The notes: generated from the sequence alone by a model not told the origin. Positions 1 to 8,179 are shown, numbered from the stretch's first letter. The stretch is 64,000 bases of DNA from Bradyrhizobium diazoefficiens (GCF_016599855.1 NZ_CP067041.1:2232001-2296000), one strand, 5' to 3'. Numbers and translations: made by a program.

Positions 1-169
1 TGGCGCAGAAGATGGCAGGCAGCGCGAGAAAGAGCCCGCCCACGGAGACGCCGAAGCGTGCACCCGCGATCCCCGCCAACACTGTTGCCAGTCCGCCGAG
101 CAGGAAACGAATGCCATACTCGTACCAGCGCGTTTGCTTGAGCGACGACGGCGACAGCTTGACCAGCAT
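1..169 (-). CDS. DUF3147-like small membrane protein (partial)
   Basis: The 56 codons visible here begin MLVKLSPSSLKQTRWYEYGI and run off the left edge, so the C-terminus is missing. Hydrophobic segments rich in Gly and Ala (around residues 20-38 and 42-56) resemble the next gene upstream, including a GGLFLALPAIF stretch that parallels GGLLGAAPSVAL in the neighbour. The two therefore look like tandem paralogues of the same short integral-membrane family. The start ATG shares one base with the neighbour's stop (TGATG), which indicates translational coupling. The biochemical role of the family is unknown to me. Confidence 0.7.
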   Translation of the reverse strand, partial: MLVKLSPSSLKQTRWYEYGIRFLLGGLATVLAGIAGARFGVSVGGLFLALPAIFCA

Positions 170-516
170 CAGGCAGCACCTCCGAAACCCGCAAGCAGGC
201 CGAAGGCGACGACAAGCCACACCGCAAAAGCGATGATGGTGGCGGGCAACGCGGCAAGCCGGAACCTCATCAGCAAATGGCAGACGGCGACGCTATAGCA
301 GGCGAGGGCGGCCGCACCATAGATCATGCTCCAGCTTTCGGCTGCGGCGTAGGATGCGCCGTGCTCAACGACGGCGATGCCAAGCGTGGCAAGCGCGACG
401 GAAGGGGCGGCGCCGAGAAGTCCGCCGAAGCTCTTGGGCCTGAGCATATCGCCGAGGATCGCGAAAGCGGACACGATGACGCCGCCGGCAATGAAGCGCA
501 GGACATATTCAGTCAT
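169..516 (-). CDS. DUF3147-like small integral membrane protein
   Basis: 115 residues with about four hydrophobic helices (roughly residues 4-20, 35-50, 62-82 and 88-110) and no soluble domain, which fits the DUF3147 family of small inner-membrane proteins of unknown function. Its 5' end overlaps the last 8 bases of the upstream PAP2 phosphatase gene, and its stop overlaps the start of a second copy of the same family. The three genes therefore form one tightly packed transcription unit. Pairing with a lipid-phosphate phosphatase suggests a membrane-envelope job, but that is inference from position only. Confidence 0.75.
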   Translation of the reverse strand: MTEYVLRFIAGGVIVSAFAILGDMLRPKSFGGLLGAAPSVALATLGIAVVEHGASYAAAESWSMIYGAAALACYSVAVCHLLMRFRLAALPATIIAFAVWLVVAFGLLAGFGGAA

Positions 517-1081
517 GGTCGTGCCTGTCGGTCCACCTCATGTATGTCCGTGGCCTCAGCATCCGCTCGACGGCGACGCCGAGCGAGAAGCCGGCGATGA
601 CGTCGCTGGTCCAGTGCGCAAGCAGCGCGACGCGGCTCAGCGAAAGGAATACGGCGATCAGGCGAACGAGACGCCGTCGCGCCGGCGGCAGCAGGCCGGC
701 AGCGGACGCCAGCGCTCCCATATGTACGGCATGGCCGGAAGGAAACGCATCATGCGGCTGTCCGGAGAATGGAACGCCGCGCCAATGGCCTCGAACGGTC
801 AGCCGGTCGGGCCTGACCTGATCGAACACCGATTTCAGGATGTGCGGCAATACCGCGGTTGCCAGCGAAACCACCAGGAGGTGGTTTGCGATGCGACGCT
901 CTTCGCGAGATCGAAGCTGCGCGTACAGCCAACCCGCGGCTGCCAGCGCGAGTAGCACGTGCTCGTCCGCGCCCCAGGTCAGCGCTTCGGCGGATCGCTC
1001 GAGCCCCGAGTTGGTATGATCCGCGATTTCATTCGCGACCGCGATATCCGCACGGGTCGGTTCGATAGTTAGAAGGGCCAT
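509..1081 (-). CDS. PAP2-superfamily membrane phosphatase
   Basis: 190 residues. All three PAP2 catalytic motifs are present: K83 with R90-P91 (motif 1), PSGH at 114-117 (motif 2) and SR at 149-150 followed by H156 and D160 (motif 3). Hydrophobic helices lie between them. Such enzymes dephosphorylate lipid phosphates such as undecaprenyl pyrophosphate or phosphatidic acid at the membrane; the exact substrate cannot be read here. I start at ATG 1081 because the open frame upstream of it is low-quality, Arg/Cys-rich sequence. The gene leads an operon with two DUF3147 proteins. A weak EcfG-like element (GGAAC-N17-CTT, 1120-1144 on the minus strand) lies just upstream. Confidence 0.85.
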   Translation of the reverse strand: MALLTIEPTRADIAVANEIADHTNSGLERSAEALTWGADEHVLLALAAAGWLYAQLRSREERRIANHLLVVSLATAVLPHILKSVFDQVRPDRLTVRGHWRGVPFSGQPHDAFPSGHAVHMGALASAAGLLPPARRRLVRLIAVFLSLSRVALLAHWTSDVIAGFSLGVAVERMLRPRTYMRWTDRHDHD

Positions 1082-1214
1082 CAATCCATCAGCAGAGCTT
1101 CGTTTGTGACGATTATGTAAAGCTTCCGCGACAGATCGGGTTCCAAGACAAACAAGGACGGACCGCCATGATGCTTGAATCGAGCCGGCTGCTACGAAGT
1201 TGCAATTGCGCGGT

Positions 1215-1619
1215 TTAAGGCTGCCCCGATCCTCCTGCCGAGCCATACACCTGCCCGGTCGCGTAGCTGGCGTCAGCCGCGGCAAGCTGCACGTAGATCG
1301 ACGCAAGCTCGGCGGGCTGGCCGGAGCGGCCGAGTGGCGTCATTCCGCCGAACTTTTCCAGCTTCTCCATGGTCGCGCCGCCGGAGACCTGGAGCGGTGT
1401 CCAGATCGGTCCGGGTGCCACCGCATTGACGCGGATGCCCTTGGAGGCAAGCTGCTTCGCCAGCGACTTCACGTAATTCATCGTAGCGGCCTTGGTCTGC
1501 GCATAGTCATAGAGGTCGGGTGAGGGATCGTAGGCCTGCTCGGAGGCTGTTCCGATGATGCAGGCGCCCGGCTCCAGATGGGGCAGCGCCGCCTTGATGA
1601 TCCAGAACGGGGCGTACAC
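1215..1619 (-). pseudogene. 5'-truncated short-chain dehydrogenase/reductase
   Basis: The reading frame gives the C-terminal half of a classical [18 protein letters not shown], the active-site YAQTK (Tyr-x3-Lys), [12 protein letters not shown], and a [10 protein letters not shown] end typical of the ytfG/YhdF-like group. The N-terminal Rossmann half with TGxxxGxG (about 130-150 residues) is absent. Upstream of the GTG at 1619 the frame continues for only nine unrelated codons before a stop. The break is therefore abrupt, near 1620, and looks like a deletion or insertion scar. Without the NAD(P)-binding half the product cannot be an active dehydrogenase. Confidence 0.8.
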
Positions 1620-1708
1620 GAGTCTCCGCGAGTTTGCAGTGTCAACTCACGCAGAGAAGCATCGTTGCCAAAAGAGGACGCCGGCAGAGCCGGCGCCCTC
1701 CGAAGCTG

Positions 1709-2260
1709 CTACTTCGACTGTCCGACGCTCGGCGCCCTGCCGAGCTCCTTGGCCATGTCGAGATGATGCCTGAGTGTCGGCAGCGTCTTGTCGGCCCAGT
1801 CCTTCAGTGCAGGATTATCGCCGCCCTTGGCATAGCGGTTGAACAGCGAGATTGCGTCCTCGTGCGCGCTGACCTGGTAGGAGTCGTAATCCGAGCTGAA
1901 GTCCTTGCCCGAGGCGCTCTTGAGCTTGTCCAGCTTGCTCTGGTGCGAGCTGTCGAGCGCCGTCGGCAGCGTCGCTTTCACCTTGCCGTTGCCGACCAGA
2001 TCCTTCAGCTCGCTGCTGGTCTTGGTGTGGTCGGTGACCATTTGCTGCGCGAAGCTCTTCTCCTGCGCGTTGCCCTTCTGCTCGGCAAGCTTGCTCGATT
2101 CAATCTCGAACATGTCGCTGATGGCCACCTCCTTGACGAAATCGGCGGTGGCGGGCGCGACGCCGAGCGCGGAGTTGATGCCCGTCTTTTCGCCGACCGA
2201 CTGGGCCAGTGCGGGGCCTGCGAGCAGCACACAAGCAAATGCGATAACGGTGCGTTTCAT
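1709..2260 (-). CDS. DUF4142 periplasmic stress protein
   Basis: 183 residues beginning with a clean signal peptide (MKRTVIAFACVLLAGPALAQ). A DUF4142 domain follows, seen as an alpha-helical ferritin-like arrangement with TADFVKEVAISDMFEIESSK and an MVTDHTKTSSEL segment. Members are exported, often stress-induced proteins of unknown biochemical activity. I chose ATG 2260, which has an AGAGGG Shine-Dalgarno region; upstream in-frame codons give no signal peptide. A good EcfG-type promoter sits at 2315-2339, overlapping the stop of the upstream small gene, so general-stress control is likely. Confidence 0.9.
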   Translation of the reverse strand: MKRTVIAFACVLLAGPALAQSVGEKTGINSALGVAPATADFVKEVAISDMFEIESSKLAEQKGNAQEKSFAQQMVTDHTKTSSELKDLVGNGKVKATLPTALDSSHQSKLDKLKSASGKDFSSDYDSYQVSAHEDAISLFNRYAKGGDNPALKDWADKTLPTLRHHLDMAKELGRAPSVGQSK

Positions 2261-2314
2261 GGTCGATCCCTCTGGATTGGCGCGGCCGCCGGCCACGCGG
2301 CTGTTCGCGCCGAC

Positions 2315-2339
2315 AACACCGCGCCGGGACCGTGGTTCC
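2315..2339 (-). promoter_or_regulatory. EcfG (general stress sigma) promoter for DUF4142 gene
   Basis: Read on the minus strand: GGAAC, exactly 17 bases, then GTT, the consensus of alphaproteobacterial EcfG promoters. The -10 element lies about 55 bases before the DUF4142 ATG. Confidence 0.65.
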
Positions 2340-2566
2340 TAATCGGTCGGATTGCGGCCGGTGCGCGGATTGATCGGATCAGTCGGCCGGCGCCGCAGCC
2401 TTTCAGGCAGGAATGGTTCTGCCGGCGAGGCCGATGGATCCGCGCGCACATCGGCGTGGCGTTGTGCCCGCTCGTGCGGGGTCTGGTTGGTGTTGATCTG
2501 TCGCTTGACGTCGACGCCATCGACGGGATCGTTGACGCCATGCTGGATGTCGCGGAAGTCGCTCAT
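2339..2566 (-). CDS. small hydrophilic protein of unknown function
   Basis: 75 residues starting MSDFRDIQHGVNDPVDGVDV, rich in Arg, Pro, Asp and Asn, with no membrane segment or signal peptide. The C-terminus (RRRPTDPINPRTGRNPTD) looks disordered. ATG 2566 is preceded by GAGG at good spacing. I do not recognise the family. It lies between a DUF4142 gene and a divergent PRC-barrel gene and has its own EcfG-type promoter about 100 bases upstream, so I take it as a real small stress-regulon gene and not a chance frame. Confidence 0.55.
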   Translation of the reverse strand: MSDFRDIQHGVNDPVDGVDVKRQINTNQTPHERAQRHADVRADPSASPAEPFLPERLRRRPTDPINPRTGRNPTD

Positions 2567-2664
2567 GGTTCGCCTCATTCCTTTCCGGGTGTCGGTCTTC
2601 ACTTCCAGGATGACCGGTATCTCGCTCGCCAGCGCAGCTCCCAGGCCGAGCCCACGCCCCAGAG

Positions 2665-2689
2665 AACCGCAGGTTTCCGGCGATGTTCC
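2665..2689 (-). promoter_or_regulatory. EcfG-type promoter, minus strand arm of divergent pair
   Basis: Minus strand GGAAC-N17-GTT about 100 bases before the ATG of the 75-residue protein. It lies back-to-back with a second match on the plus strand (2712-2736). Confidence 0.6.
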
Positions 2690-2711
2690 TGATATTGCGC
2701 GGGCGCACGCC

Positions 2712-2736
2712 GGAACGACCGCTCGGCTTTGCGGTT
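2712..2736 (+). promoter_or_regulatory. EcfG-type promoter for PRC-barrel gene
   Basis: Plus strand GGAAC at 2712-2716, a 17-base spacer and GTT at 2734-2736. The -10 ends 30 bases before the PRC-barrel ATG, the usual geometry for an alphaproteobacterial general-stress promoter. Confidence 0.7.
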
Positions 2737-2765
2737 GATTCATATTGGTTGAGTGGAGAATTGAC

Positions 2766-3140
2766 ATGCTGAATCAAAGCGAACTGGACCGCAGCGAGAT
2801 GGGCCGGCTGATCGGAAGCGACAAGGTCGAGGGGACGTCGGTTTATGGTATCGACCGCAACCGGATCGGTTCGATCGAACGCCTGATGATCGACAAGATC
2901 AGCGGCAAGGTATCCTACGCCGTGCTCGGCTTCGGCGGATTTCTGGGCCTCGGCAATGATCACTATCCCTTGCCCTGGCAGTCGCTGAAATACGATACCG
3001 AGCTCGGTGGCTACGTCACCGGGATCACCGCCAAGGCGCTCGAAGGTGCGCCGAAATATGGCGAGCGCAGCGATTGGAACTGGGGCGATGACGCCGCCAT
3101 GCGCAGCATCAATGCCTATTACGGCGTTCCCTTCGTTTGA
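2766..3140 (+). CDS. PRC-barrel domain protein
   Basis: 124 residues. The PRC-barrel core spans about residues 15-90: IGSDKVEGTSVYG, then NRIGSIERLMIDKISGKVSYAV and FGGFLGLGNDHYPLPW. The C-terminal tail reads NWGDDAAMRSINAYYGVPFV. PRC-barrel proteins are small beta-barrels found alone as stress-induced proteins in rhizobia; no enzymatic activity is implied. The start is ATG 2766 with GGAG upstream. It is followed 27 bases later by a 52-codon gene in the same direction. The EcfG-type promoter at 2712 points to general-stress induction. Confidence 0.9.
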   Translation: MLNQSELDRSEMGRLIGSDKVEGTSVYGIDRNRIGSIERLMIDKISGKVSYAVLGFGGFLGLGNDHYPLPWQSLKYDTELGGYVTGITAKALEGAPKYGERSDWNWGDDAAMRSINAYYGVPFV

Positions 3141-3167
3141 ACCGCCTCACAGGCAGAGGGAGATCCG

Positions 3168-3326
3168 ATGAGCCAGGAAAAGCCCAATGACGATCCCCGG
3201 CTTCAGAATGACTGGGGATCGCATGCCCAGACGGACAAGCCCTGGAAGGGCAATCCGGAGAAGGAGCAGAAATCCGGCGAGAAAAAGTCTGACCTGGAGA
3301 AATGGCACGAGACCAAGACGCACTGA
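3168..3326 (+). CDS. 52-residue charged protein
   Basis: Very short gene, MSQEKPNDDPRLQNDWGSHA onwards, dominated by Lys, Glu, Asp and Asn with two Trp, and ending KWHETKTH. The ATG has a strong AGAGGGAG Shine-Dalgarno sequence and follows the PRC-barrel stop by 27 bases, so the two are probably cotranscribed. It has no membrane segment, no cysteine and no recognised domain; it is likely disordered. I call it real because of the ribosome-binding site, the operon position and the stress-protein-like composition. Function unknown. Confidence 0.6.
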   Translation: MSQEKPNDDPRLQNDWGSHAQTDKPWKGNPEKEQKSGEKKSDLEKWHETKTH

Positions 3327-3420
3327 CCGTGCGCAGACAATTGGTGAAGTGCGGCACTGATAGTGCCCCGTTTTTTCTTGCGCAATGCATTCACGAATGA
3401 CGGCGGTGCTCCCGAAACCC

Positions 3421-3445
3421 GGAACCATGCTTCAGGGCGGCGGTT
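3421..3445 (+). promoter_or_regulatory. EcfG-type promoter for efflux pump genes
   Basis: GGAAC at 3421-3425, 17 bases, GTT at 3443-3445, 67 bases upstream of the GTG start at 3513. Its position argues against an earlier start for the HlyD-type gene, because the promoter would fall inside the coding region. Confidence 0.6.
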
Positions 3446-3512
3446 ACGCCCGCGGCGTGTGCGCACGGCCAAGCCGTTCGCCGCGGCGATAGTTCCGATC
3501 GAGGTGTTCGCA

Positions 3513-4670
3513 GTGGATGCTCAAACCCGGGAGCGGGGGCCCTCCGCGGAGCAACCGCAGAAGGTGGAAGCTCCACAGAATTCGCCCGATACAAAGCGCG
3601 AGACCAGGGATCAGTCCGGGAAGCCGGAGAAAGCCCCGTCGCTGCGCGAGCGGCTCGCCGAGCACTGGCTGCTCGCGACCGTCGGCGCCATCGTGCTGGT
3701 CGCAGCGCTGGCCGGCGGTCTGCTCTATTGGCTCGAGATCCGCCACTACGAATCCACCGACGACGCCTTCGTCGCCGCGCGCAGCTTCTCCGTGGCTTCG
3801 AAGGTCGGCGGCTATGTCACGGATATCCCGGTGACGGACAATCAGCATGTCAATGCCGGCGATCTCCTCGCCAGGATCGACAAGCGCGACTATCGCATCG
3901 CCGTGGATCAGGCGGATGCGCAGGTCGAGGTCTCCAAGGCCAACATCGCCAATGTCGAAGCGCAGATCGATTCCCAGCAGGAGCAGATCAAGCAGGCCCA
4001 GGCGCAGCTCGAACAGGCGCAGGCCCAGCTCAAGTTCTCGCAAGAGGAATTCGTGCGCGCCCAGGATCTGGCCGAGAAGGGCGCCGGCACCGTACAGCGT
4101 CAGCAGCAGACGCGCTCCGATCTTCAGGCGCAGCAAGCCAATACCGAGCGCGCTAAGACCGCGGTGATCGCCGCGCAACTCGGCATCAAGACCTTGCAGG
4201 CCCAGCTCGAAGGCGCCAAGGCGCAGCTCCAGCAGTCGCAGGCGCAGCTCGATCAGGCCCGGCTGAACCTGCAATACACCAGCGTCGTCGCGGCGCAATC
4301 CGGCCGCGTTGTCAAGCTCTCCGGCGCCAAGGGCACGTTCGTGACCGCGGGGCAGAGCCTGATGATGTTCGTGCCCGACGATGTCTGGATCGTCGCCAAC
4401 TACAAGGAAAGCCAGCTCAATGACATGCGGCCGGGCCAGCCGGTCGAGATCCGCATCGACGCCTATCCCGGACGCAAGCTGACCGGCCATGTCGATTCCG
4501 TGCAGCCGGGCTCCGGCACCGCCTTCAGCCTGCTGCCGGCGGAGAACGCCACCGGCAATTACGTCAAGGTGGTGCAGCGCGTGCCGGTGAAGATCGTGGT
4601 CGACAACTGGCCGGCCGATCTGCCTGTTGGTCCCGGCATGTCGGTCGTACCCTGGATCAGGGTGCGATGA
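3513..4670 (+). CDS. HlyD/EmrA-type membrane fusion protein of a multidrug efflux pump
   Basis: 385 residues from GTG 3513 (GAGG seven bases upstream). It has a disordered charged N-tail, a single membrane helix at about 52-73, a split lipoyl/barrel-sandwich domain (SVASKVGGYVTDIPVTDNQHV) and a long coiled coil with repeated QAQAQLEQAQ-type heptads. A beta-barrel ends around VWIVANYKESQLNDMRPGQPV. This is the EmrA architecture: a periplasmic adaptor linking an inner-membrane MFS pump to an outer-membrane channel. Its stop overlaps the start of the EmrB-like gene (ATGA). An in-frame ATG at 3363 exists but lies upstream of the EcfG promoter and lacks a ribosome-binding site. Confidence 0.9.
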   Translation: MDAQTRERGPSAEQPQKVEAPQNSPDTKRETRDQSGKPEKAPSLRERLAEHWLLATVGAIVLVAALAGGLLYWLEIRHYESTDDAFVAARSFSVASKVGGYVTDIPVTDNQHVNAGDLLARIDKRDYRIAVDQADAQVEVSKANIANVEAQIDSQQEQIKQAQAQLEQAQAQLKFSQEEFVRAQDLAEKGAGTVQRQQQTRSDLQAQQANTERAKTAVIAAQLGIKTLQAQLEGAKAQLQQSQAQLDQARLNLQYTSVVAAQSGRVVKLSGAKGTFVTAGQSLMMFVPDDVWIVANYKESQLNDMRPGQPVEIRIDAYPGRKLTGHVDSVQPGSGTAFSLLPAENATGNYVKVVQRVPVKIVVDNWPADLPVGPGMSVVPWIRVR

Positions 4671-6286
4671 CGGACGCCACGCAAGACGGCACGTCCGCCG
4701 GAGACTGGTCGCCGGAGCGCTCTGCGGCCGGCGGACATAACCCTTACCTCATCGCTTTCGTGGTTTCGATTGCGACGTTCATGGAGGTGCTCGACACCAC
4801 CATCGCCAATGTCGCGCTGCGCCACATTGCCGGCGGGCTCGCCGTCGGCCTCGACGAGAGCACTTACGTCATCACCAGCTATCTCGTCGCCAACGCCATC
4901 GTGTTGTCGATCTCGGGCTGGCTATCGACGGTGATCGGCCGCAAGCGCTTTTACATGATCTGCGTCGCGACGTTCTCGGTGGCTTCACTGCTGTGCGGTT
5001 TGGCCTGGAACCTGCAAGCGTTGGTGCTCTTCCGCATCATTCAAGGTCTCGGCGGGGGCGGCATGGCCACCAGCGAGCAGGCGATCCTCGCCGACTCCTT
5101 CCCGCCGCAGAAGCGTGGGCAGGCTTTTGCCATCTACGGCGTTGCCGTCGTCGTCGCGCCGGTGGTCGGCCCGACCCTCGGCGGCTGGATCACCGACACC
5201 TACAGCTGGCACTGGGTCTTTCTGATCAACGTGCCGATGGGACTGCTCTCGCTGTTCTTGGTTGGCATGCTGGTCAAGGAGCCGTCGGGCGCGGAAGAGG
5301 AAAGGGAGAAGCTGCTCAGCAAGGGCCTGCGCGTCGACTATGTCGGCTTCGCACTGGTTGCGATCGGGCTCGGCTCGCTCGAATACGTGCTCGACGAAGG
5401 CCAGCGCCATGACTGGTTCGGCTCCAACATGATCACCTTCTTCGCGGTGCTTTCGGCGGCGTCATTGCTCGCGTTGATCCCGTGGGAGCTGACGCGCGAG
5501 GAACCGATCGTCGATCTCCGGTTGCTTGGCCGGCGGCAGTTCGGCGCCTGCTTCCTGGTCATGCTCGCCACTGGTGCGGTGTTGATCTCGACCACGCAGC
5601 TGCTGCCGCAATTGCTCCAGACCGAGCTGAACTACACGGCGATGCTCGCCGGTCTCGCGTTGTCGCCCGGCGGGGTCGCGACGTTGATCTTGATGCCAGT
5701 CGCGGGTCGCCTCGTCAGCGTGGTGCAACCGAAATACCTCATCATGTTCGGCGCCACGGTGGTCGCGTTCTCGATGTGGCATCTCACGGGCCTGACTACC
5801 GACATCACCTATGGCTACGCGGCGCTCTCGCGCATCTTCCTCGCGATCGGCCTTCCTTTCCTTTTCCTGCCGGTGACGACGGCTTCCTATGACGGCGTGC
5901 CGCCGGACAGGACCAACCAGGCATCGGCACTGATCAACGTCGCTCGCAATATCGGGGGCTCCATGGGCGTGGCGCTGGCGCAGACGGTTCTGGCGCAGCG
6001 CCAGCAATTCCATCAAAGTCGCCTGATCGAGCACGCCGCGCCGTCCGACCTCGGCTACCAGCAGACCATCGATACAATGACGCGCTTCTTCCAGGCCCAG
6101 GGCTCGAACGCGAGCGACGCGGCCGCGCAAGCGGTCGCGTGGGTCGGCAGGACCTTGCAGCAGCAGGTCGACTTCCTCGCCTATATCGACGTGTTCTGGA
6201 CGCTCGCGATCGTCGCCTTGCTGATGATTCCGACCGCGGCAGTGCTGCGCCGGATCGATTTCGGCGCGCCGGCGCGGGGGCATTGA
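4667..6286 (+). CDS. DHA2-family MFS drug efflux transporter (EmrB-like)
   Basis: 539 residues with about 14 membrane helices. Family motifs include MEVLDTTIANVAL in the first helix and the VIGRKRFY loop (motif A-like) between helices 2 and 3. The motif C-like GPTLGGWITDTYSWHWVFLINVP is also present. It is a proton-driven exporter of hydrophobic compounds in the inner membrane. Start and stop overlap the EmrA-like gene by four bases, so the two form one tripartite-pump operon without an outer-membrane TolC gene nearby. Substrate cannot be deduced. The EcfG promoter in front suggests induction in stress or stationary phase. Confidence 0.93.
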   Translation: MTDATQDGTSAGDWSPERSAAGGHNPYLIAFVVSIATFMEVLDTTIANVALRHIAGGLAVGLDESTYVITSYLVANAIVLSISGWLSTVIGRKRFYMICVATFSVASLLCGLAWNLQALVLFRIIQGLGGGGMATSEQAILADSFPPQKRGQAFAIYGVAVVVAPVVGPTLGGWITDTYSWHWVFLINVPMGLLSLFLVGMLVKEPSGAEEEREKLLSKGLRVDYVGFALVAIGLGSLEYVLDEGQRHDWFGSNMITFFAVLSAASLLALIPWELTREEPIVDLRLLGRRQFGACFLVMLATGAVLISTTQLLPQLLQTELNYTAMLAGLALSPGGVATLILMPVAGRLVSVVQPKYLIMFGATVVAFSMWHLTGLTTDITYGYAALSRIFLAIGLPFLFLPVTTASYDGVPPDRTNQASALINVARNIGGSMGVALAQTVLAQRQQFHQSRLIEHAAPSDLGYQQTIDTMTRFFQAQGSNASDAAAQAVAWVGRTLQQQVDFLAYIDVFWTLAIVALLMIPTAAVLRRIDFGAPARGH

Positions 6287-6631
6287 GGGCGGGCAATGTA
6301 GATCGGTCTTACTGCACTTATAGTTGTATCCCCGCGCGAGCTCGGACCGAAGAACATTCATATTGTCCACCTCATCATCGATTCCGGCGTCGATACCGAA
6401 TGGGTGCGGCAGCGCCGGCTCGAGGCGCTCGGCCCGAATGCGCTCGAGAATCCCGACCTCTTGATGCCGCCGCCGGCGGTGGCTGAGTCCTTTGGCAGCT
6501 CCATCGGCAGCCGAAGAGCGCCTGGATCTTCGAGATGGAGATCAGGCCGTTCGGAGAGAAATGGTAACCGCGGCGCAAAAGTCCGGTTAGACTGAACGCA
6601 AGGGCCAAGCAAATCCTGGGGGGACATGTAA
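6287..6631. other. intergenic, no recognised gene
   Basis: 345 bases between the efflux operon and the nitronate monooxygenase gene. Short open frames exist on both strands, but none has a ribosome-binding site or a recognisable product. The composition is coding-like, so a gene remnant is possible; I cannot name it. Confidence 0.4.
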
Positions 6632-7633
6632 GTGAAGACCGCGATCACCGAACTGTTCGGCATCGAGCATCCCATCATCCAAGGCGGCATGCATTTCGTC
6701 GGCTTTGCCGAACTGGCGGCCGCCGTCTCCAATGCCGGCGGGCTCGGCATCATCACCGGCCTCACGCAGAAGACGCCGGAGCTGCTCGCCAGGGAAATCG
6801 CGCGCTGCCGCGACATGACCGACAAACCGTTCGGTGTGAATCTCACGTTCCTGCCGGCCTTCTCGGCGCCGCCTTATCCGGAATACATCGCGGCCATCGT
6901 CGAAGGCGGCATCAAGGCGGTGGAGACCGCGGGCCGTAGTCCGGAAGCCTACATGCCCGCGCTGAAGTCGGCCGGCATCAAGGTGATCCACAAATGCACC
7001 TCGGTGCGTCATTCGTTGAAGGCCGAGCGCATCGGCTGCGACGCCGTCAGCGTCGACGGCTTTGAATGCGGCGGTCATCCCGGCGAAGACGACATTCCCA
7101 ATATGATCCTGCTGCCGCGCGCGGCGGAGGAGTTGAAGATCCCGTTCGTCGCCTCCGGCGGCATGGCCGACGGGCGCAGCCTTGTCGCGGCGCTGTCGCT
7201 CGGCGCGGCGGGCATGAACATGGGCACGCGCTTCATCGCCACCAGGGAAGCACCGGTCCATCAGAACGTGAAGAACGCGCTGGTCGCGGCGACCGAGCTC
7301 GACACCCGCCTGATCATGCGAAGCTTGCGCAATACCGAGCGCGTCCTCAAGAACGCCAATGTCGACCGGCTGCTCGAGATCGAGCGCGAGAAGGGCGCCA
7401 AGCTCACCATCGAGGACATCCATGACCAGGTCGCGGGCGTCTATCCCAGGATCATGCTGGACGGGCAGATGGATGCAGGCGCCTGGAGCTGCGGCATGGT
7501 CGCAGGCCTCATCCACGACATCCCCTCCTGCAAGGAACTCGTCGATCGCATCATGACTGAAGCGGAACAAATCATCCGCAGCCGCCTGATGGGATTCCTG
7601 GAGGGGACGAGTGCGGCGCGAAAAGTCGCCTGA
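6632..7633 (+). CDS. nitronate monooxygenase family flavoprotein (NPD-like)
   Basis: 333 residues from GTG 6632 with a GGGGGGAC ribosome-binding site. This is an FMN-binding TIM barrel: N-terminal GIEHPIIQGGMHFVGFAELA, AAVSNAGGLGIITGLTQ, a central VDGFECGGHPGEDDIP loop carrying the conserved His, and PFVASGGMADGRSLVAALSLGA for phosphate binding. The enzyme oxidises alkyl nitronates such as propionate-3-nitronate to the aldehyde or acid and nitrite; some relatives are enoyl reductases. It appears monocistronic. The family call is firm, the exact substrate is not. Confidence 0.9.
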   Translation: MKTAITELFGIEHPIIQGGMHFVGFAELAAAVSNAGGLGIITGLTQKTPELLAREIARCRDMTDKPFGVNLTFLPAFSAPPYPEYIAAIVEGGIKAVETAGRSPEAYMPALKSAGIKVIHKCTSVRHSLKAERIGCDAVSVDGFECGGHPGEDDIPNMILLPRAAEELKIPFVASGGMADGRSLVAALSLGAAGMNMGTRFIATREAPVHQNVKNALVAATELDTRLIMRSLRNTERVLKNANVDRLLEIEREKGAKLTIEDIHDQVAGVYPRIMLDGQMDAGAWSCGMVAGLIHDIPSCKELVDRIMTEAEQIIRSRLMGFLEGTSAARKVA

Positions 7634-7740
7634 CACCGCCAAACTTCTTAACCACGGCGGCGATCGGCCGCTGGAAATAGCCGCGGCGCCTCCTAAATAC
7701 GGGTAAATTACTCGTTTAATAATCAATTCAGGAGGCGTCA

Positions 7741-8160
7741 GTGGTCCTGAAGAGCATCCCTTTTGCAGTTTCCGTCGCCCTCGTGCTCGCATGGGGCGGC
7801 GTCGCGCGCGCCGACGACTACAAGCCCGACGACTATCTCAGCCTCGACCTCTCCAAGGCCGTGCTGTCGCCGAAGCGGCTCGGGCCGGAGACGCAATTTG
7901 CCCCGGTCGCGCTGGAGGCAAAGGGTGGCAGCGCAGCGCAGGCGCGCGCCGAGCCGGTTGACGTGCCGAAGAAGATTGCGGCCGAACGCGTCCACGTGCC
8001 GGAGCCCAAGGTCGTGCACGCAAGAAGCGCGCACCCGCGTGGCGCGGCCCGCACCAAGCTCGCGCATCGTCGCGGCAATCCGCTGAACGCGCAGGCCATG
8101 GACACTCGCATCCAGACCTGGCCGTGCCGGTCCGGCGGCATCTGCAACTGGAAGCGCTAA
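7741..8160 (+). CDS. secreted basic protein of unknown function
   Basis: 139 residues from GTG 7741, behind a perfect AGGAGG at 7730-7735. A signal peptide (about residues 1-24, ending GVARA) precedes a short acidic DDYKPDDYLSLDLSKAVLSP segment. A His/Arg/Lys/Ala-rich stretch then leads to a C-terminus with two Cys (WPCRSGGICNWKR) that could form a disulphide. I know no domain for it; the pattern fits the short exported proteins common in Bradyrhizobium. Repeat DNA follows directly. Confidence 0.7.
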   Translation: MVLKSIPFAVSVALVLAWGGVARADDYKPDDYLSLDLSKAVLSPKRLGPETQFAPVALEAKGGSAAQARAEPVDVPKKIAAERVHVPEPKVVHARSAHPRGAARTKLAHRRGNPLNAQAMDTRIQTWPCRSGGICNWKR

Positions 8161-8179
8161 AACGGAGCGCTGCGGCCGC

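Noticed and set aside
1120..1144. Sixth full EcfG promoter before the PAP2 gene
   Set aside because: The -10 reads CTT instead of GTT; kept only as a weak match in the gene's entry.
3363..3512. ATG start for the HlyD-type gene at 3363
   Set aside because: It lacks a ribosome-binding site and would place the EcfG promoter (3421-3445) inside the coding region. GTG 3513 has GAGG at good spacing.
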